A stretch of DNA of 64,000 nucleotides from Anaerosoma tenue (GCF_023161965.1 NZ_JALNTY010000002.1:212552-276551), one strand, 5' to 3'; shown: positions 7,327 to 15,535, counted from the first letter of the stretch. Notes: generated by a model not told the origin, from the letters alone. Program-made: numbers and translations.

Positions 7327-9348
7327 ATGACGACACACGAACACCACACCGGGAGCGGCTCCCCTTCCGCCCATGATCGCCATGAGGGGCACAGCGCCGC
7401 CATGTTCCGCGACAAGTTCTGGCTGTCGTTCGTGCTTTCGGTGCCAGCGATCGTCTGGTCGGAGATGGTGCAGGACCTCCTCGGCTATACGGCGCCGGAG
7501 TTCCCCGGCTCAGCGTATATCCCCGCGGTCTTTGGCACGATCGTGTTCGTCTACGGCGGCCTCCCCTTCCTGAAGGGCGCGCGGAACGAGCTCGCCGACC
7601 GGCTGCCCGGGATGATGACCCTCATCTCCCTCGCCATCACCGTGGCCTTCGGCTACAGCCTCGCGGTCACGCTCGGCGCGCCGGGGATGGACCTGTGGTG
7701 GGAGCTCGCCACGCTCGTGACGATCATGCTGCTCGGCCACTGGATCGAGATGCGGTCGATCTCGCAGGCCAGCGGCGCGCTCGCCGAACTGGCAAGCCTG
7801 CTGCCGGATGAGGCCGAGAGGATCGGGGCCGACGGGTCCGCCGAGCACGTGGTGGTCTCGGCGCTTGCCACCGGAGACCTCGTGCTCGTGCGGCCCGGGG
7901 CACGCATACCGGCCGACGGCGAGGTGGCCGAGGGCGAGAGCTCCGTGGACGAATCGATGATCACGGGCGAGTCGCGTCACGTGGACAAGGCGCCGGGTGA
8001 CGCGGTGATCGCGGGAACGGTGAACGGCGCCGGGTCGCTCCGGGTGCGCGTGACGCATACGGGCGAGGAGACGGCGCTCGCGGGCATCATGCGGCTCGTG
8101 GCCGGCGCACAGGCGTCGCGCTCACGGGTGCAGGATCTCGCCGACCGTGCGGCGCGTCTGCTCACGTTCGTGGCGATCGGCTCGGCCACGCTCACGGCGA
8201 TCGGCTGGTGGATCGCCGGCGCCGAGTGGTCGTACATCGTGGAGCGCGTGGTGACGGTGCTCGTGATCGCGTGTCCGCACGCGCTGGGGCTGGCGATCCC
8301 GCTCGTGGTGGCGATCTCCACCACGCTCGGCGCGCGTAACGGGCTCCTGGTGCGCGAACGCCGTGGGCTGGAGACGGCACGGCTGCTCGACCTCGTGGTC
8401 TTCGACAAGACCGGCACGCTCACGCTGGCCGAGCACCGCGTGGTGCGCTCCGCGGCGCTGTCGGGCTTCGATGCGGATGAGGCGACCGCCCTTGCTGGCT
8501 CTGCCGAGTCCGACTCGGAGCACCCGATCGCCCGGGCGCTTGCGGCGGCCGCGGAAGAGGCAGGGCAGGCGGTTCCCGCGGCGAGCGGCTTCGAGTCGCT
8601 GCCGGGCCAGGGCGTTCGGGCTCACGTGGACGGGCGCGACGTGGCCGTGGGCGGACCGGCGCTGCTCGAAGCGCTCGGGCTCGCGGTGCCTGCAGGGCTC
8701 GAGGGCGCCGCAGGCGAAGCGCGCGATGCGGGCCTCACAGCGACCTACCTCGTGGTCGACGGCACAGTGACCGCGGTCTTCGCCGTCGGCGACGCGGTGC
8801 GGCCAGAGTCTGCCGAAGCGGTGAAGCGCTTACACGCCATGGGCATCGAGAGCGCCGTCCTCACGGGTGATGCGCAACAGGTGGCCAATGCGGTGGCCGC
8901 CGAACTCGGCATCGAGCGCGTGCTTGCCGAGGTGCTGCCGGCCGACAAGGCCCGAACGATCGAGGATCTGCAAGCCGAGGGCAGGCGCGTGGCGATGGTC
9001 GGGGACGGCGTGAACGACGCCGCCGCCCTCGCGACCGCGGATGTGGGCATCGCGATCGGCGCGGGTACCGAGGTGGCGATCGAGGCGGGCGACATCGTGC
9101 TCGTGCGGTCCGATCCCCGGGACGTGGCCTCGATCGTGTCGCTCTCGCGCGCAACGTACCGGAAGATGGTGCAGAACCTCTGGTGGGCGGCCGGCTACAA
9201 CATCATCGCGATCCCCCTGGCCGCGGGTGTGCTCGCCTGGGCCGGCATCACGCTCTCGCCGGCGGTGGGCGCAGTGCTGATGAGCGCGAGCACGGTGATC
9301 GTGGCCGCCAATGCGCAGTTGTTGAGGCGGTGGCGGCCGGAGGCGTGA
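7327..9348 (+). CDS. copB: CopB-type (P1B-3) copper-translocating P-type ATPase
   Basis: 673 residues. A His-rich N-terminus (HEHHTG, HDRHEGH in the first 22 residues) replaces the CxxC metal-binding domains of CopA. The membrane metal site is CPH (316-318, in IACPHALGLAIP), the P1B-3 signature. The actuator motif TGES, phosphorylation motif DKTGTLT (D360), the HP dipeptide in EHPIAR, and GDGVNDAAAL are all present, so the pump should be active. Family knowledge: P1B-3 ATPases export copper (Cu+ or Cu2+). GGAGG lies upstream of the ATG. No copper chaperone or CopY/CsoR-type gene is adjacent, and I found no recognisable copper operator in 7045-7326. Silver is another possible substrate. Confidence 0.92.
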   Translation: MTTHEHHTGSGSPSAHDRHEGHSAAMFRDKFWLSFVLSVPAIVWSEMVQDLLGYTAPEFPGSAYIPAVFGTIVFVYGGLPFLKGARNELADRLPGMMTLISLAITVAFGYSLAVTLGAPGMDLWWELATLVTIMLLGHWIEMRSISQASGALAELASLLPDEAERIGADGSAEHVVVSALATGDLVLVRPGARIPADGEVAEGESSVDESMITGESRHVDKAPGDAVIAGTVNGAGSLRVRVTHTGEETALAGIMRLVAGAQASRSRVQDLADRAARLLTFVAIGSATLTAIGWWIAGAEWSYIVERVVTVLVIACPHALGLAIPLVVAISTTLGARNGLLVRERRGLETARLLDLVVFDKTGTLTLAEHRVVRSAALSGFDADEATALAGSAESDSEHPIARALAAAAEEAGQAVPAASGFESLPGQGVRAHVDGRDVAVGGPALLEALGLAVPAGLEGAAGEARDAGLTATYLVVDGTVTAVFAVGDAVRPESAEAVKRLHAMGIESAVLTGDAQQVANAVAAELGIERVLAEVLPADKARTIEDLQAEGRRVAMVGDGVNDAAALATADVGIAIGAGTEVAIEAGDIVLVRSDPRDVASIVSLSRATYRKMVQNLWWAAGYNIIAIPLAAGVLAWAGITLSPAVGAVLMSASTVIVAANAQLLRRWRPEA

Positions 9349-9374
9349 GAGGGCGGTGAGGTTGTCGGACATCA

Positions 9375-9413
9375 ATATCACCTCTGTGATATCTATAACG
9401 CTTTCGTTATAAT
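9375..9413 (+). promoter_or_regulatory. promoter with two tandem palindromic operators, probably leaderless
   Basis: ATATCAC-ctct-GTGATAT (9375-9392) and TATAACG-cttt-CGTTATA (9394-9411) are two 7-bp inverted repeats with identical 4-nt spacing. A perfect -10 box TATAAT (9408-9413) overlaps the second. The ATG at 9420 is six bases after the -10, and no SD is present, so transcription should start at or beside the start codon. Confidence 0.8.
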
Positions 9414-9419
9414 CGCAGC

Positions 9420-10004
9420 ATGACAAGCTTGTCTGACATCGGCCCACTACTGGTAGAGACGCGGAGAGCCCTCGGCATCACGCAAGCCGAACTCGGCCAG
9501 CGCCTTGGTGTGTCGCAGCCTCAGGTGACCCGCTGGGAGACTGCCAAGTACCGTAACGTCTCGCTCGAACGCGTGAGCGCGGTCGCGCAGGTACTCGGTG
9601 TGGGGTCGCCGACACCGTTGCCACTCGCAGCCGAGGCGCCCGCCACCTACGAAACCACGCTCCCCGGAGCCGATGCTGACGCGCTCCGCGCACTTGCGCG
9701 AACCCGCGCCCCGGCTGATGCTGTCGCGGCATTCGCCCGGTCGCACGGTATCGAGCGTCTCGAGTTGTTCGGGTCGGTGCTCACGTCTGCGTTCGGGCCT
9801 GAGAGTGACGTGGACGTGCTCGCGACCTACGCCTCCGACCGAGTACCTTCGCTCCTCGAGCTCGCCGACCATGAGACGGAGCTCGCCGCAATCCTCAGGC
9901 GTCCGGTCGACCTGATCACACGCCCGGGCATCGAGCGCAGCGAGAACCCCCGCCGGCGCTCCCGGATACTGAACAGCGTACGGACGCTCTATGCGCGACC
10001 CTGA
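9420..10004 (+). CDS. XRE helix-turn-helix plus MNT nucleotidyltransferase antitoxin
   Basis: 194 residues. Residues ~10-60 form an XRE-type helix-turn-helix (RRALGITQAELGQRLGVSQ, VTRWETAKYRNVSLERV). After a linker, residues ~105-180 form a minimal nucleotidyltransferase with LFGSVLTSAFGPESDVDVL, which supplies the GS and DxD motifs. In HEPN-MNT systems the MNT protein neutralises the HEPN toxin by AMPylating it (established for MntA-HepT). The HTH domain probably lets this protein repress its own promoter through the two palindromes just upstream. The partner toxin gene overlaps by 14 bp but is broken, so this may be an orphan antitoxin. The mRNA looks leaderless. Confidence 0.85.
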   Translation: MTSLSDIGPLLVETRRALGITQAELGQRLGVSQPQVTRWETAKYRNVSLERVSAVAQVLGVGSPTPLPLAAEAPATYETTLPGADADALRALARTRAPADAVAAFARSHGIERLELFGSVLTSAFGPESDVDVLATYASDRVPSLLELADHETELAAILRRPVDLITRPGIERSENPRRRSRILNSVRTLYARP

Positions 10005-10302
10005 GGCATCGTTGATGGATGTCGTGACGTACTCGCGTCGCGCTGTCGACTACCTCGATGGCGTCAGCGCGCAGGGGTTCGCCCTCGACACCGGCGTTCA
10101 GGACCAGGTCATCCGGTGCCTCACGGTGATCGGCGAGGCAGCACGATGCCGGAGCGTTCAGCCCGAACGTGCTCAACATCCCGATGTAGGGCGCGCGGCA
10201 AACGGCCACCTCGTGGCGCGCCCTTCTCGGTGCGCTCTTTCGGCCGCCTTGCCCATGTCAGACCGGCGGTGTAGGGTAGTGCTACCGTCAGTGCTACTGT
10301 AA
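9991..10302 (+). pseudogene. truncated HEPN (DUF86) toxin gene, C-terminal half lost
   Basis: The first ~50 residues match the DUF86 HEPN pattern: MRDPEASLMDVVTYSRRAVD, then DQVIRCLTVIGEAAR. After IGEAAR (about 10146) the similarity stops and the open frame runs through low-quality sequence to 10302. The region that should hold the RNase motif (RNxxxH) is missing. In another frame, bases 10145-10189 encode AGAFSPNVLNIPM followed by TAG, with GC-rich third positions and a hairpin beginning in the stop codon. That looks like the tail of a different gene. A deletion joining two genes is the simplest reading. The product should be inactive. Confidence 0.75.
10188..10224 (+). terminator. hairpin at the deletion scar of the HEPN gene
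   Basis: AGGGCGCGC (10188-10196) pairs with GCGCGCCCT (10216-10224), a 9-bp perfect stem with a 19-nt loop. It begins inside the TAG that ends the out-of-frame coding tail, as expected for a terminator of the lost gene. Confidence 0.6.
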
Positions 10303-10313
10303 GGACTACCGAT
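10278..10313 (+). repeat. three 12-bp tandem repeats, operator of the RHH-PIN module
   Basis: AGTGCTACCGTC, AGTGCTACTGTA and AGGACTACCGAT follow each other without gaps and end inside the ATG at 10312. GGTAGTGCTACC (10275-10286) is also palindromic. Evenly spaced repeats overlapping the SD (AAGGA) fit cooperative binding by a ribbon-helix-helix repressor. Confidence 0.7.
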
Positions 10314-10611
10314 GGGCAAAGCGAACATCTCGTTTCCCGAGGGCATGCTGGAGGAGATCGACCGGCGCGCGGCCGAGGCCGGCACGACCCGCAGCGGCTT
10401 CATCCAGGAGGCCACCTCCGCCTACATCGCCCGGATCGATGAGGATGCTGAGCGCGAAGAGCGCCGAAAGCGCATCGAGCGGGCGCAGGAGCATATGGCC
10501 GAGATCGGCAAGCGCATGCAGCCGGGACCGGATGGTGTGACCATAATCCGGCAGTTCCGTGATGCCCTCCCGGAGTGGCTTACGGATCGCGAGCGTACCG
10601 ACGATGAGTAG
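10312..10611 (+). CDS. ribbon-helix-helix antitoxin of a PIN toxin pair
   Basis: 99 residues. The N-terminal part (KANISFPEGMLEEIDRRAAE, then GTTRSGFIQEATSAYIARI) is a ribbon-helix-helix DNA-binding domain. Residues 44-70 are highly charged and probably helical (EDAEREERRKRIERAQEHM), and the C-terminus should wrap the toxin. The stop lies 8 bp inside the next gene, the usual antitoxin-first overlap that couples translation. Its expected target is the set of 12-bp repeats abutting its own start codon. Functionally it is a VapB-type antitoxin, though the RHH fold is shared by several families. Confidence 0.85.
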   Translation: MGKANISFPEGMLEEIDRRAAEAGTTRSGFIQEATSAYIARIDEDAEREERRKRIERAQEHMAEIGKRMQPGPDGVTIIRQFRDALPEWLTDRERTDDE

Positions 10612-11038
10612 CCCGCTGCGCATCTCCACCGGTCGGCCGGTCGTGATCGACACCTCCGTGGCGTTCAAGTGGTTCGACACCACAGAGCCCGGTGCCGACA
10701 TCGCTGCACAGCTGCTCGATGCGCACGGCCGGGATGAGGTAGCGCTCATCGCGCCTGCGCATCTGCCGATGGAGATCCTGAACATCCCCACGAGCAGACG
10801 CGAGCCAGTCTCACGGATCGAGGAGATCATCGATAGCCTCGCCGACGCCGACCTGCTGATTGCCCCGGTCGACGATGCGCTCCTGATCAGCGCCATCCGC
10901 ATAGCAGAGGCGGAGCGTCTCGCGCTCTACGATGCCGTCTTCATCGCGCTCGCGGCGGCACTCGACGCAGAACTGGTGACCGCCGACCGAAAGCAGGCCG
11001 CCACCGCCTCATGCCGGGTGCGGCTGATCGGCCAGTAA
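10604..11038 (+). CDS. vapC: PIN-domain ribonuclease toxin (VapC family)
   Basis: 144 residues from the ATG at 10604, which overlaps the antitoxin gene by 8 bp. The PIN acidic residues are visible: D16 in VVIDTSVAF, the Glu in LPMEILN, the Asp in YDAVFIALAAAL and the Asp in VTADRK. VapC toxins are Mg2+-dependent endoribonucleases that cut tRNA or rRNA loops; the target here is unknown. All four motif positions are intact, so the toxin is probably active. Five bases separate its stop from that of the convergent GNAT gene, with no room for a terminator. Confidence 0.88.
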   Translation: MSSPLRISTGRPVVIDTSVAFKWFDTTEPGADIAAQLLDAHGRDEVALIAPAHLPMEILNIPTSRREPVSRIEEIIDSLADADLLIAPVDDALLISAIRIAEAERLALYDAVFIALAAALDAELVTADRKQAATASCRVRLIGQ

Positions 11039-11043
11039 GGACC

Positions 11044-11559
11044 TCATCCAATCGCCCGGCGCACGGTGCCGATCCCAAGCCACATGAGCGTCGGCCGCGG
11101 ACGTCTGGCGCCGGTGCCCGCAACCACACCGATCGGACTGAACCCGAAGCGCTCGTAGAAACATACAGCTTCGGGCAGTGCATCCACGATCACGCCCGCA
11201 CATCCCACGCGCTCCGACTCGGCGAGCGCGATCGCAAGAGCCGCGTGTACAAGCTCGCTGCCAAGACCCATCCCCTGCACGCGCTGGTCGACCGCCAGGC
11301 GTGCTATGCGGATGCAGGGAACCTCGGCATAGCCGCCCGGCGGGCGAACCGGCGGCTCGCCACAGGCGATCGACGCGGCCGCCAGCGTGAAGTAGCCGCT
11401 CACACGACGCGTGGCGTCGTCCACCGCTACGTACGTCACGCCGAGGCGATAGCGCGCCTGGTTCTGCCAGGCGTAGCGCCCCAGGAACAGATCGAGTGAG
11501 GGCTCGCCAGAACTGAAGCCTTCCCGGACGTCGGAACGCTCGAGCGACCTAATCGGCAT
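11044..11559 (-). CDS. GNAT acetyltransferase toxin (TacT/AtaT type)
   Basis: 171 residues, the usual size. The GNAT core shows IARLAVDQRVQGMGLGSELV, which contains the acetyl-CoA pyrophosphate loop (Q/RxxGxG/A), then ALPEAVCFYERFGFSPI near the C-terminus with the conserved tyrosine. The gene overlaps the upstream ribbon-helix-helix gene by 11 bp, the arrangement of type II RHH-GNAT modules. Such toxins acetylate the amino group of aminoacyl-tRNA and block translation; which tRNA is used cannot be read from sequence. The N-terminal SSGEPSLDLFLGRYAWQN is typical of the TacT group. Confidence 0.88.
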   Translation of the reverse strand: MPIRSLERSDVREGFSSGEPSLDLFLGRYAWQNQARYRLGVTYVAVDDATRRVSGYFTLAAASIACGEPPVRPPGGYAEVPCIRIARLAVDQRVQGMGLGSELVHAALAIALAESERVGCAGVIVDALPEAVCFYERFGFSPIGVVAGTGARRPRPTLMWLGIGTVRRAIG

Positions 11560-11824
11560 CGGACCGCATGAGCCTGCGGAGAGCGGGCGTCGGCTCGACC
11601 GGACGGTCCATCTCGGCCACGATCCGCTCCCACGATTCCGTATCCACCACTACGCGGTGCGGGATGAGGTACTCGGCCGGCACCTCGTCGAGCGCGTCGA
11701 GGTGCGCCTGGATCGCGTCCTCGATCAGGCGCCCTTTCTTGAGGCCGGTCTCGCGCGCGTACTGGTCAAGCCGCGAACGTGTCGCCTCGCTGATCTGTGC
11801 GGAGATCTGTACGTAGTCGGCCAT
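11549..11824 (-). CDS. ribbon-helix-helix antitoxin of the GNAT toxin
   Basis: 91 residues with GGAGG six bases before the ATG. Residues 4-45 (VQISAQISEATRSRLDQYAR, then KKGRLIEDAIQAHLDAL) form an RHH domain. The C-terminal tail, with WERIVAEMDRPVEPTPALRR, resembles the neutralising peptide of DUF1778-type antitoxins (which typically ends NPALRRL). It lies directly upstream of the GNAT toxin and overlaps it. The likely operator is the palindrome at 11846-11859. This is the third toxin-antitoxin unit in 2.4 kb. Confidence 0.87.
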   Translation of the reverse strand: MADYVQISAQISEATRSRLDQYARETGLKKGRLIEDAIQAHLDALDEVPAEYLIPHRVVVDTESWERIVAEMDRPVEPTPALRRLMRSDAD

Positions 11825-11845
11825 GTCATACCTCCATAGGACAAT

Positions 11846-11859
11846 CTACAAAAATGTAG
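11846..11859 (-). promoter_or_regulatory. palindromic operator upstream of the RHH-GNAT module
   Basis: CTACA-aaaa-TGTAG lies 22 bp upstream of the antitoxin start in an AT-rich patch. Spacing and position fit autoregulation by the RHH antitoxin. Confidence 0.6.
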
Positions 11860-11962
11860 GAGCGGCGGCAACAGGCGGTCACCACATGGCGTCCCGGCTA
11901 CCGAGTCCCTAGACTGAGGTGCAGCGCCACGCCGCCTAGACGAACCTGCGGGGGAGATGTTC

Positions 11963-12931
11963 ATGAACCAGGACTCAAGTGCAGCGACTCACCCCGGAGA
12001 CATCCATCGTCTGCTTCTGTCCGGACCGCTTGCGGAACAGGTCGCCGAGCGGCTTGGCACCGCGTATCCCGGCCTTGAGACGCGCGTCGTCTCCCAGGGG
12101 CCGCCTTCCAGCGACGACCTCGCATGGGCCGACGCATACACCGGCTTCCGCCTGCCTGAAGGCTTCGAGCGGTCGGCGATCGTGTGGGTGCACGCGATGA
12201 TGGCGGGCGTTGATGCGTTGGCGCCGGCTCTGCGCGATCTCCCCCGCCCCGTGCTCCTCACGCGCACCGTGGGCGACATGCCGCGGAAGATGGGGCTCTA
12301 CGTCCTCGCGTACGCGCTCGCCGATGCGCATCACCTGGCCGAGTACCGCGAGCAGCAGGCCGACCGGGTGTGGCGGCCCCTCGACGCACCGCGGACCGGC
12401 GGTGCGCTCGCGACGATCCTCGGCACCGGTGAGATCGGAGCGGGCGTGGCCGAGGCGCTCCAGGGGGCCGGCTTCGACACGTGCGGCGTGAACCGCACCG
12501 GCCACGAGCACCCGGCCTTCTCGCGCGTCGCAGCCGCCACCGACCCGAACGCCGTCCCCCGCGAGACGAACGTGCTCGTGAACACGCTGCCGCTGACGCT
12601 CGAGACCACCGGAAGCATCGGTATGTCCATCTTCGGCAGAGTCGAGGGAGCGCTCTTCATCAATGTGGGACGCGGAGCTTCCGTGGCCATGGACGACCTG
12701 CGGCGAGCGCTCGAGCTCGGCCACCTCCGGCACGCGGTGCTCGACGTGCTGCCTACCGAGCCGCCTCCCGCCGACGCCTGGTACTGGGACCACCCGCAGG
12801 TGACGCTCACGCCGCACATCGCGGCCGTGACCGACGCCGGCGATGTGGCCCGGAGCCTGTCAGCCGCCCTCGACGACCTGCGATCAGGACGCACGCCCGA
12901 AAGCTCCGTCGACCTTGCGCGCGGGTACTAG
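11963..12931 (+). CDS. D-isomer-specific 2-hydroxyacid dehydrogenase
   Basis: 322 residues from the second ATG (11963), which has GGGGGAG six bases upstream; the ATG at 11957 directly abuts that SD. The Rossmann motif is ATILGTGEIGAGVAEALQGAG. The catalytic set is visible as Arg in INVGRGASV, Glu in DVLPTEPPP and His in LTPHIAAVT. The protein should reduce a 2-keto acid with NAD(P)H, as in glyoxylate/hydroxypyruvate reductases; the exact substrate is open. Its stop overlaps the stop of the convergent purB gene (CTAG), leaving no intergenic space. Confidence 0.88.
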   Translation: MNQDSSAATHPGDIHRLLLSGPLAEQVAERLGTAYPGLETRVVSQGPPSSDDLAWADAYTGFRLPEGFERSAIVWVHAMMAGVDALAPALRDLPRPVLLTRTVGDMPRKMGLYVLAYALADAHHLAEYREQQADRVWRPLDAPRTGGALATILGTGEIGAGVAEALQGAGFDTCGVNRTGHEHPAFSRVAAATDPNAVPRETNVLVNTLPLTLETTGSIGMSIFGRVEGALFINVGRGASVAMDDLRRALELGHLRHAVLDVLPTEPPPADAWYWDHPQVTLTPHIAAVTDAGDVARSLSAALDDLRSGRTPESSVDLARGY

Positions 12932-14268
12932 AACTCCAGTCCGCGCACGCGCTCCAGCACCACGTCGGCCCGCGCAAGGAACGCATGCGGGTCGAAGATC
13001 GCGTCGAGTCGCTCGGCCGTGAGCACGCACTCGGAGTCGGCCTCAAGGCGCTCGCGATAGGTGGCGCCCTCGCGCGCGTGCTGGATGTCGTCCCACACGG
13101 CCATCGCGTTCCGCTGCACCACGAGGTACGCGTCCTCGCGCTTCATGCCGGTGTCCACGAGTTCAAGCAGCACGCGGCTTGAGTAGATGAGCCCGCGCGT
13201 CTTCTCGAGGTTCGCGCGCATGACCTCGGGGTAGACCACGAGGCCGTCGAGGATCCACTCGAGCTTGCCGAGGAGGTAGTCGGTGGCGATGAAGCTGTCG
13301 GCGAGCACCACGCGCTCGGCCGAGCTGTGCGAGATGTCGCGCTCGTGCCAGAGCGCCACGTTGTCGAAGCCCACCTGCGCGTTGGCCTTCACCACGCGCG
13401 CAAGCCCGCACACGCGTTCGGCTGTGATCGGGTTGCGCTTGTGCGGCATCGCGCTGGAGCCCTTCTGGCCCTTGGCGAACGGCTCCTCGGCCTCGATGGT
13501 GTCGCTCTTCTGCAGCGCGCGCACCTCGGTGGCGATCCACTCGGCCGTGGCTGCCACCGTGGCCAGCACGGCGAGCACATGCGCGTGACGGTCGCGCGCG
13601 ATCACCTGCGTGGAGGTGGGATCCGGAACGAGGCCGAGCTTCTCGCACACGTACGCCTCCACGTGAGGGTCGATGTTGGAGTAGCTGCCCACCGCTCCGG
13701 AGATCGCGCCCCACGCGCACGAGTACTCGCGCGCCGCGATCAGGCGCTGCTCCGCACGCTTGAGCGCCTGCGCCCAGGCGGCCCACTTCATGCCGAAGTA
13801 CATCGGCTCGGCATGGATGCCGTGCGTGCGGCCCACGCACAGCGTGTCCGCGAACTCCTGCGCCCGTCGCACGCAGATACGGCCGAGGCGGCGGACGTCC
13901 TCGATCACGAGATCCTGCGCCTGCGTCATCTGGTAGCAGAGCGCGGTGTCGCCGAGGTCGCTCGACGTCATGCCGTAGTGCACCCACCGGCTGGGCTTGG
14001 GCTCATCGACGCCAAATCCGGCGTCGATGTGCTCGGCCATGTTGGTGAGGAACGCGATCACGTCGTGATTGAGCGTGGCCTCGAGCTCGTTGATGCGCTC
14101 CACCTCGAAGGCCGCCCGCTGGCGGATCACCGCCACGTCTTCGGCGGGCATCACGCCCAGCTCCACCTGCGCCTCGCAGGCGAGGACCTCGATCTCCTTC
14201 CAGATCTCGAACTTGTTCTCCAGGTCCCAGATCCGGCCCATCTCGGGACGGGTGTAACGCTCGATCAT
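12928..14268 (-). CDS. purB: adenylosuccinate lyase
   Basis: 446 residues from the ATG at 14268 (MIERYTRPEMGRIW), with GAGGAG upstream; the frame stays open to 14637 but that extension is antisense to the ATP-grasp gene. The fumarase/aspartase signature GSSAMPHKRNP is intact, as are TSSDLGDTA and the histidines in GRTHGIHAEP. It cleaves SAICAR and adenylosuccinate in purine synthesis and AMP formation. Length and motifs are normal. purE lies far away in this window (62664), so purine genes are scattered. Convergent with the dehydrogenase gene, sharing CTAG. Confidence 0.96.
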   Translation of the reverse strand: MIERYTRPEMGRIWDLENKFEIWKEIEVLACEAQVELGVMPAEDVAVIRQRAAFEVERINELEATLNHDVIAFLTNMAEHIDAGFGVDEPKPSRWVHYGMTSSDLGDTALCYQMTQAQDLVIEDVRRLGRICVRRAQEFADTLCVGRTHGIHAEPMYFGMKWAAWAQALKRAEQRLIAAREYSCAWGAISGAVGSYSNIDPHVEAYVCEKLGLVPDPTSTQVIARDRHAHVLAVLATVAATAEWIATEVRALQKSDTIEAEEPFAKGQKGSSAMPHKRNPITAERVCGLARVVKANAQVGFDNVALWHERDISHSSAERVVLADSFIATDYLLGKLEWILDGLVVYPEVMRANLEKTRGLIYSSRVLLELVDTGMKREDAYLVVQRNAMAVWDDIQHAREGATYRERLEADSECVLTAERLDAIFDPHAFLARADVVLERVRGLEF

Positions 14269-14350
14269 CCTCGACTCCTCACGCGCGTCGGCGGCCAGTC
14301 CAGGCAACATGTGCGCCGCATGCACATTATCGCCCACGGCGCGTACGGGG

Positions 14351-15526
14351 TCACGCGGTGCCGGCCATGCGCACGTAGGCGGTGAGGTCGGCCCCGAGCA
14401 TCGCCTTGAGTTCCCGCAGGTCCGCCGAGGGGACCTCCGCGAACACGAATCCGAGTACCGGGTAGCGGCGGAAGTCGGTTCGACGCACCTCGATCGGCCG
14501 GGAGAAGCGCGTCTCGAGCGCCTCGTAGTCGACCGACTCGATCGCCTCACGATCGATCGAAGCGGGGATGTCCGCCACGACGACGCCGAAGGTGCTCCCC
14601 CGGTGGCGCTCCAGTATCCGGGGCCAATCGGGCGCAAGCCCCTCCATGAAGCACTCGTAGGGGTCGATGCCGTACGCGTGGAACGCGATGTCGGTCACAC
14701 ACCATCCTGCGAACCGCATCGGGTTGATCTCGATCGGGGCGACGCGACCGCTGGCATCCACACGCAACTCGGCGTGCACCGGGAAATCCCTCAGGCCCGC
14801 CCGCCGGCCTACCTCGGCAAGGAACGCCGTGAACGGCTCCACCCAGCGCTCGATCAACTCCGCCGAGGTGATGTACACACGGTCGCTCACGTCGTCTGCC
14901 GAGGCGAACAGGTGCCCGAGGACGTTGAGCACCACCGGCGCGCCTTCGCTGTCGAAGTACGCGTCAACCGCGAACTCCTCGCCCTCGATCACCTCCTCGA
15001 CGATGAAGCGGTCGAGACCGATGACCGTGTCCGGATACAGCGACGCGAGCGCGGATGCCTCGTCTCGCAGGGCGGCCACGACTCCGGGCCAATCATCGAT
15101 CGAGTCGACCACGTGCACGCCCATGCTGAAGAACCCCACGGCGGGCTTCACCACGAACGGCACACGTACGGACGTCGGATCGAAGCCCTCCAGCTCTTCC
15201 AGGGTGAGACCCGCGTACCGGTAGTCGGGATAGAGGTCGGCGAGCAGGTCGCGAAAGCGGACCTTGTCCTTGAACAGGTCGACGCTCTCGGCAAGCGGCG
15301 TGCCCGAGAGATGCTCCGCGACCCACCCGATCGCGTTCTCGGAGTTCGCGTACAGCCGCGGACGTTCGGCTTCGAGGTAGCGCCGCGCGAAGTCATCGTC
15401 TGACAAGAGCCCGAAGCGCGCGCCGAGCGCCGTTCGTGCGGCGGGCGTGTCGAGCACTGGTGCGCCTGAGCCAGCCACGGCAAGCGCGAGTCTTCGCGAT
15501 ACGTACGGGTCCTCGAGGATGAACAT
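14351..15526 (-). CDS. ATP-grasp domain protein, substrate unknown
   Basis: 391 residues with GGGAG before the ATG. ATP-grasp features include FKDKVRFRDLLADLYPDYRY at about residue 85, VPFVVKPAVGFFSMGV (ATP-binding lysine), FIVEEVIEGEEFAVDAYF and the metal-binding VAPIEINPMRFAG. The N-terminus is not a biotin-carboxylase-type domain. The family includes carboxylate-amine ligases that make dipeptides or modify amino acids; I cannot assign a substrate. The next upstream gene on the same strand ends 9 bp before this start, so the two are probably co-transcribed. Confidence 0.8.
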   Translation of the reverse strand: MFILEDPYVSRRLALAVAGSGAPVLDTPAARTALGARFGLLSDDDFARRYLEAERPRLYANSENAIGWVAEHLSGTPLAESVDLFKDKVRFRDLLADLYPDYRYAGLTLEELEGFDPTSVRVPFVVKPAVGFFSMGVHVVDSIDDWPGVVAALRDEASALASLYPDTVIGLDRFIVEEVIEGEEFAVDAYFDSEGAPVVLNVLGHLFASADDVSDRVYITSAELIERWVEPFTAFLAEVGRRAGLRDFPVHAELRVDASGRVAPIEINPMRFAGWCVTDIAFHAYGIDPYECFMEGLAPDWPRILERHRGSTFGVVVADIPASIDREAIESVDYEALETRFSRPIEVRRTDFRRYPVLGFVFAEVPSADLRELKAMLGADLTAYVRMAGTA

Positions 15527-15535
15527 GGCGACTCC

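Noticed and set aside
10278-10313. CRISPR-like repeats
   Set aside because: Repeats are only 12 bp with no spacers; they fit an operator.
14269-14637. N-terminal extension of purB
   Set aside because: The extension is antisense to the end of the ATP-grasp gene, Arg/Ser-rich, and the normal PurB start with SD is at 14268.
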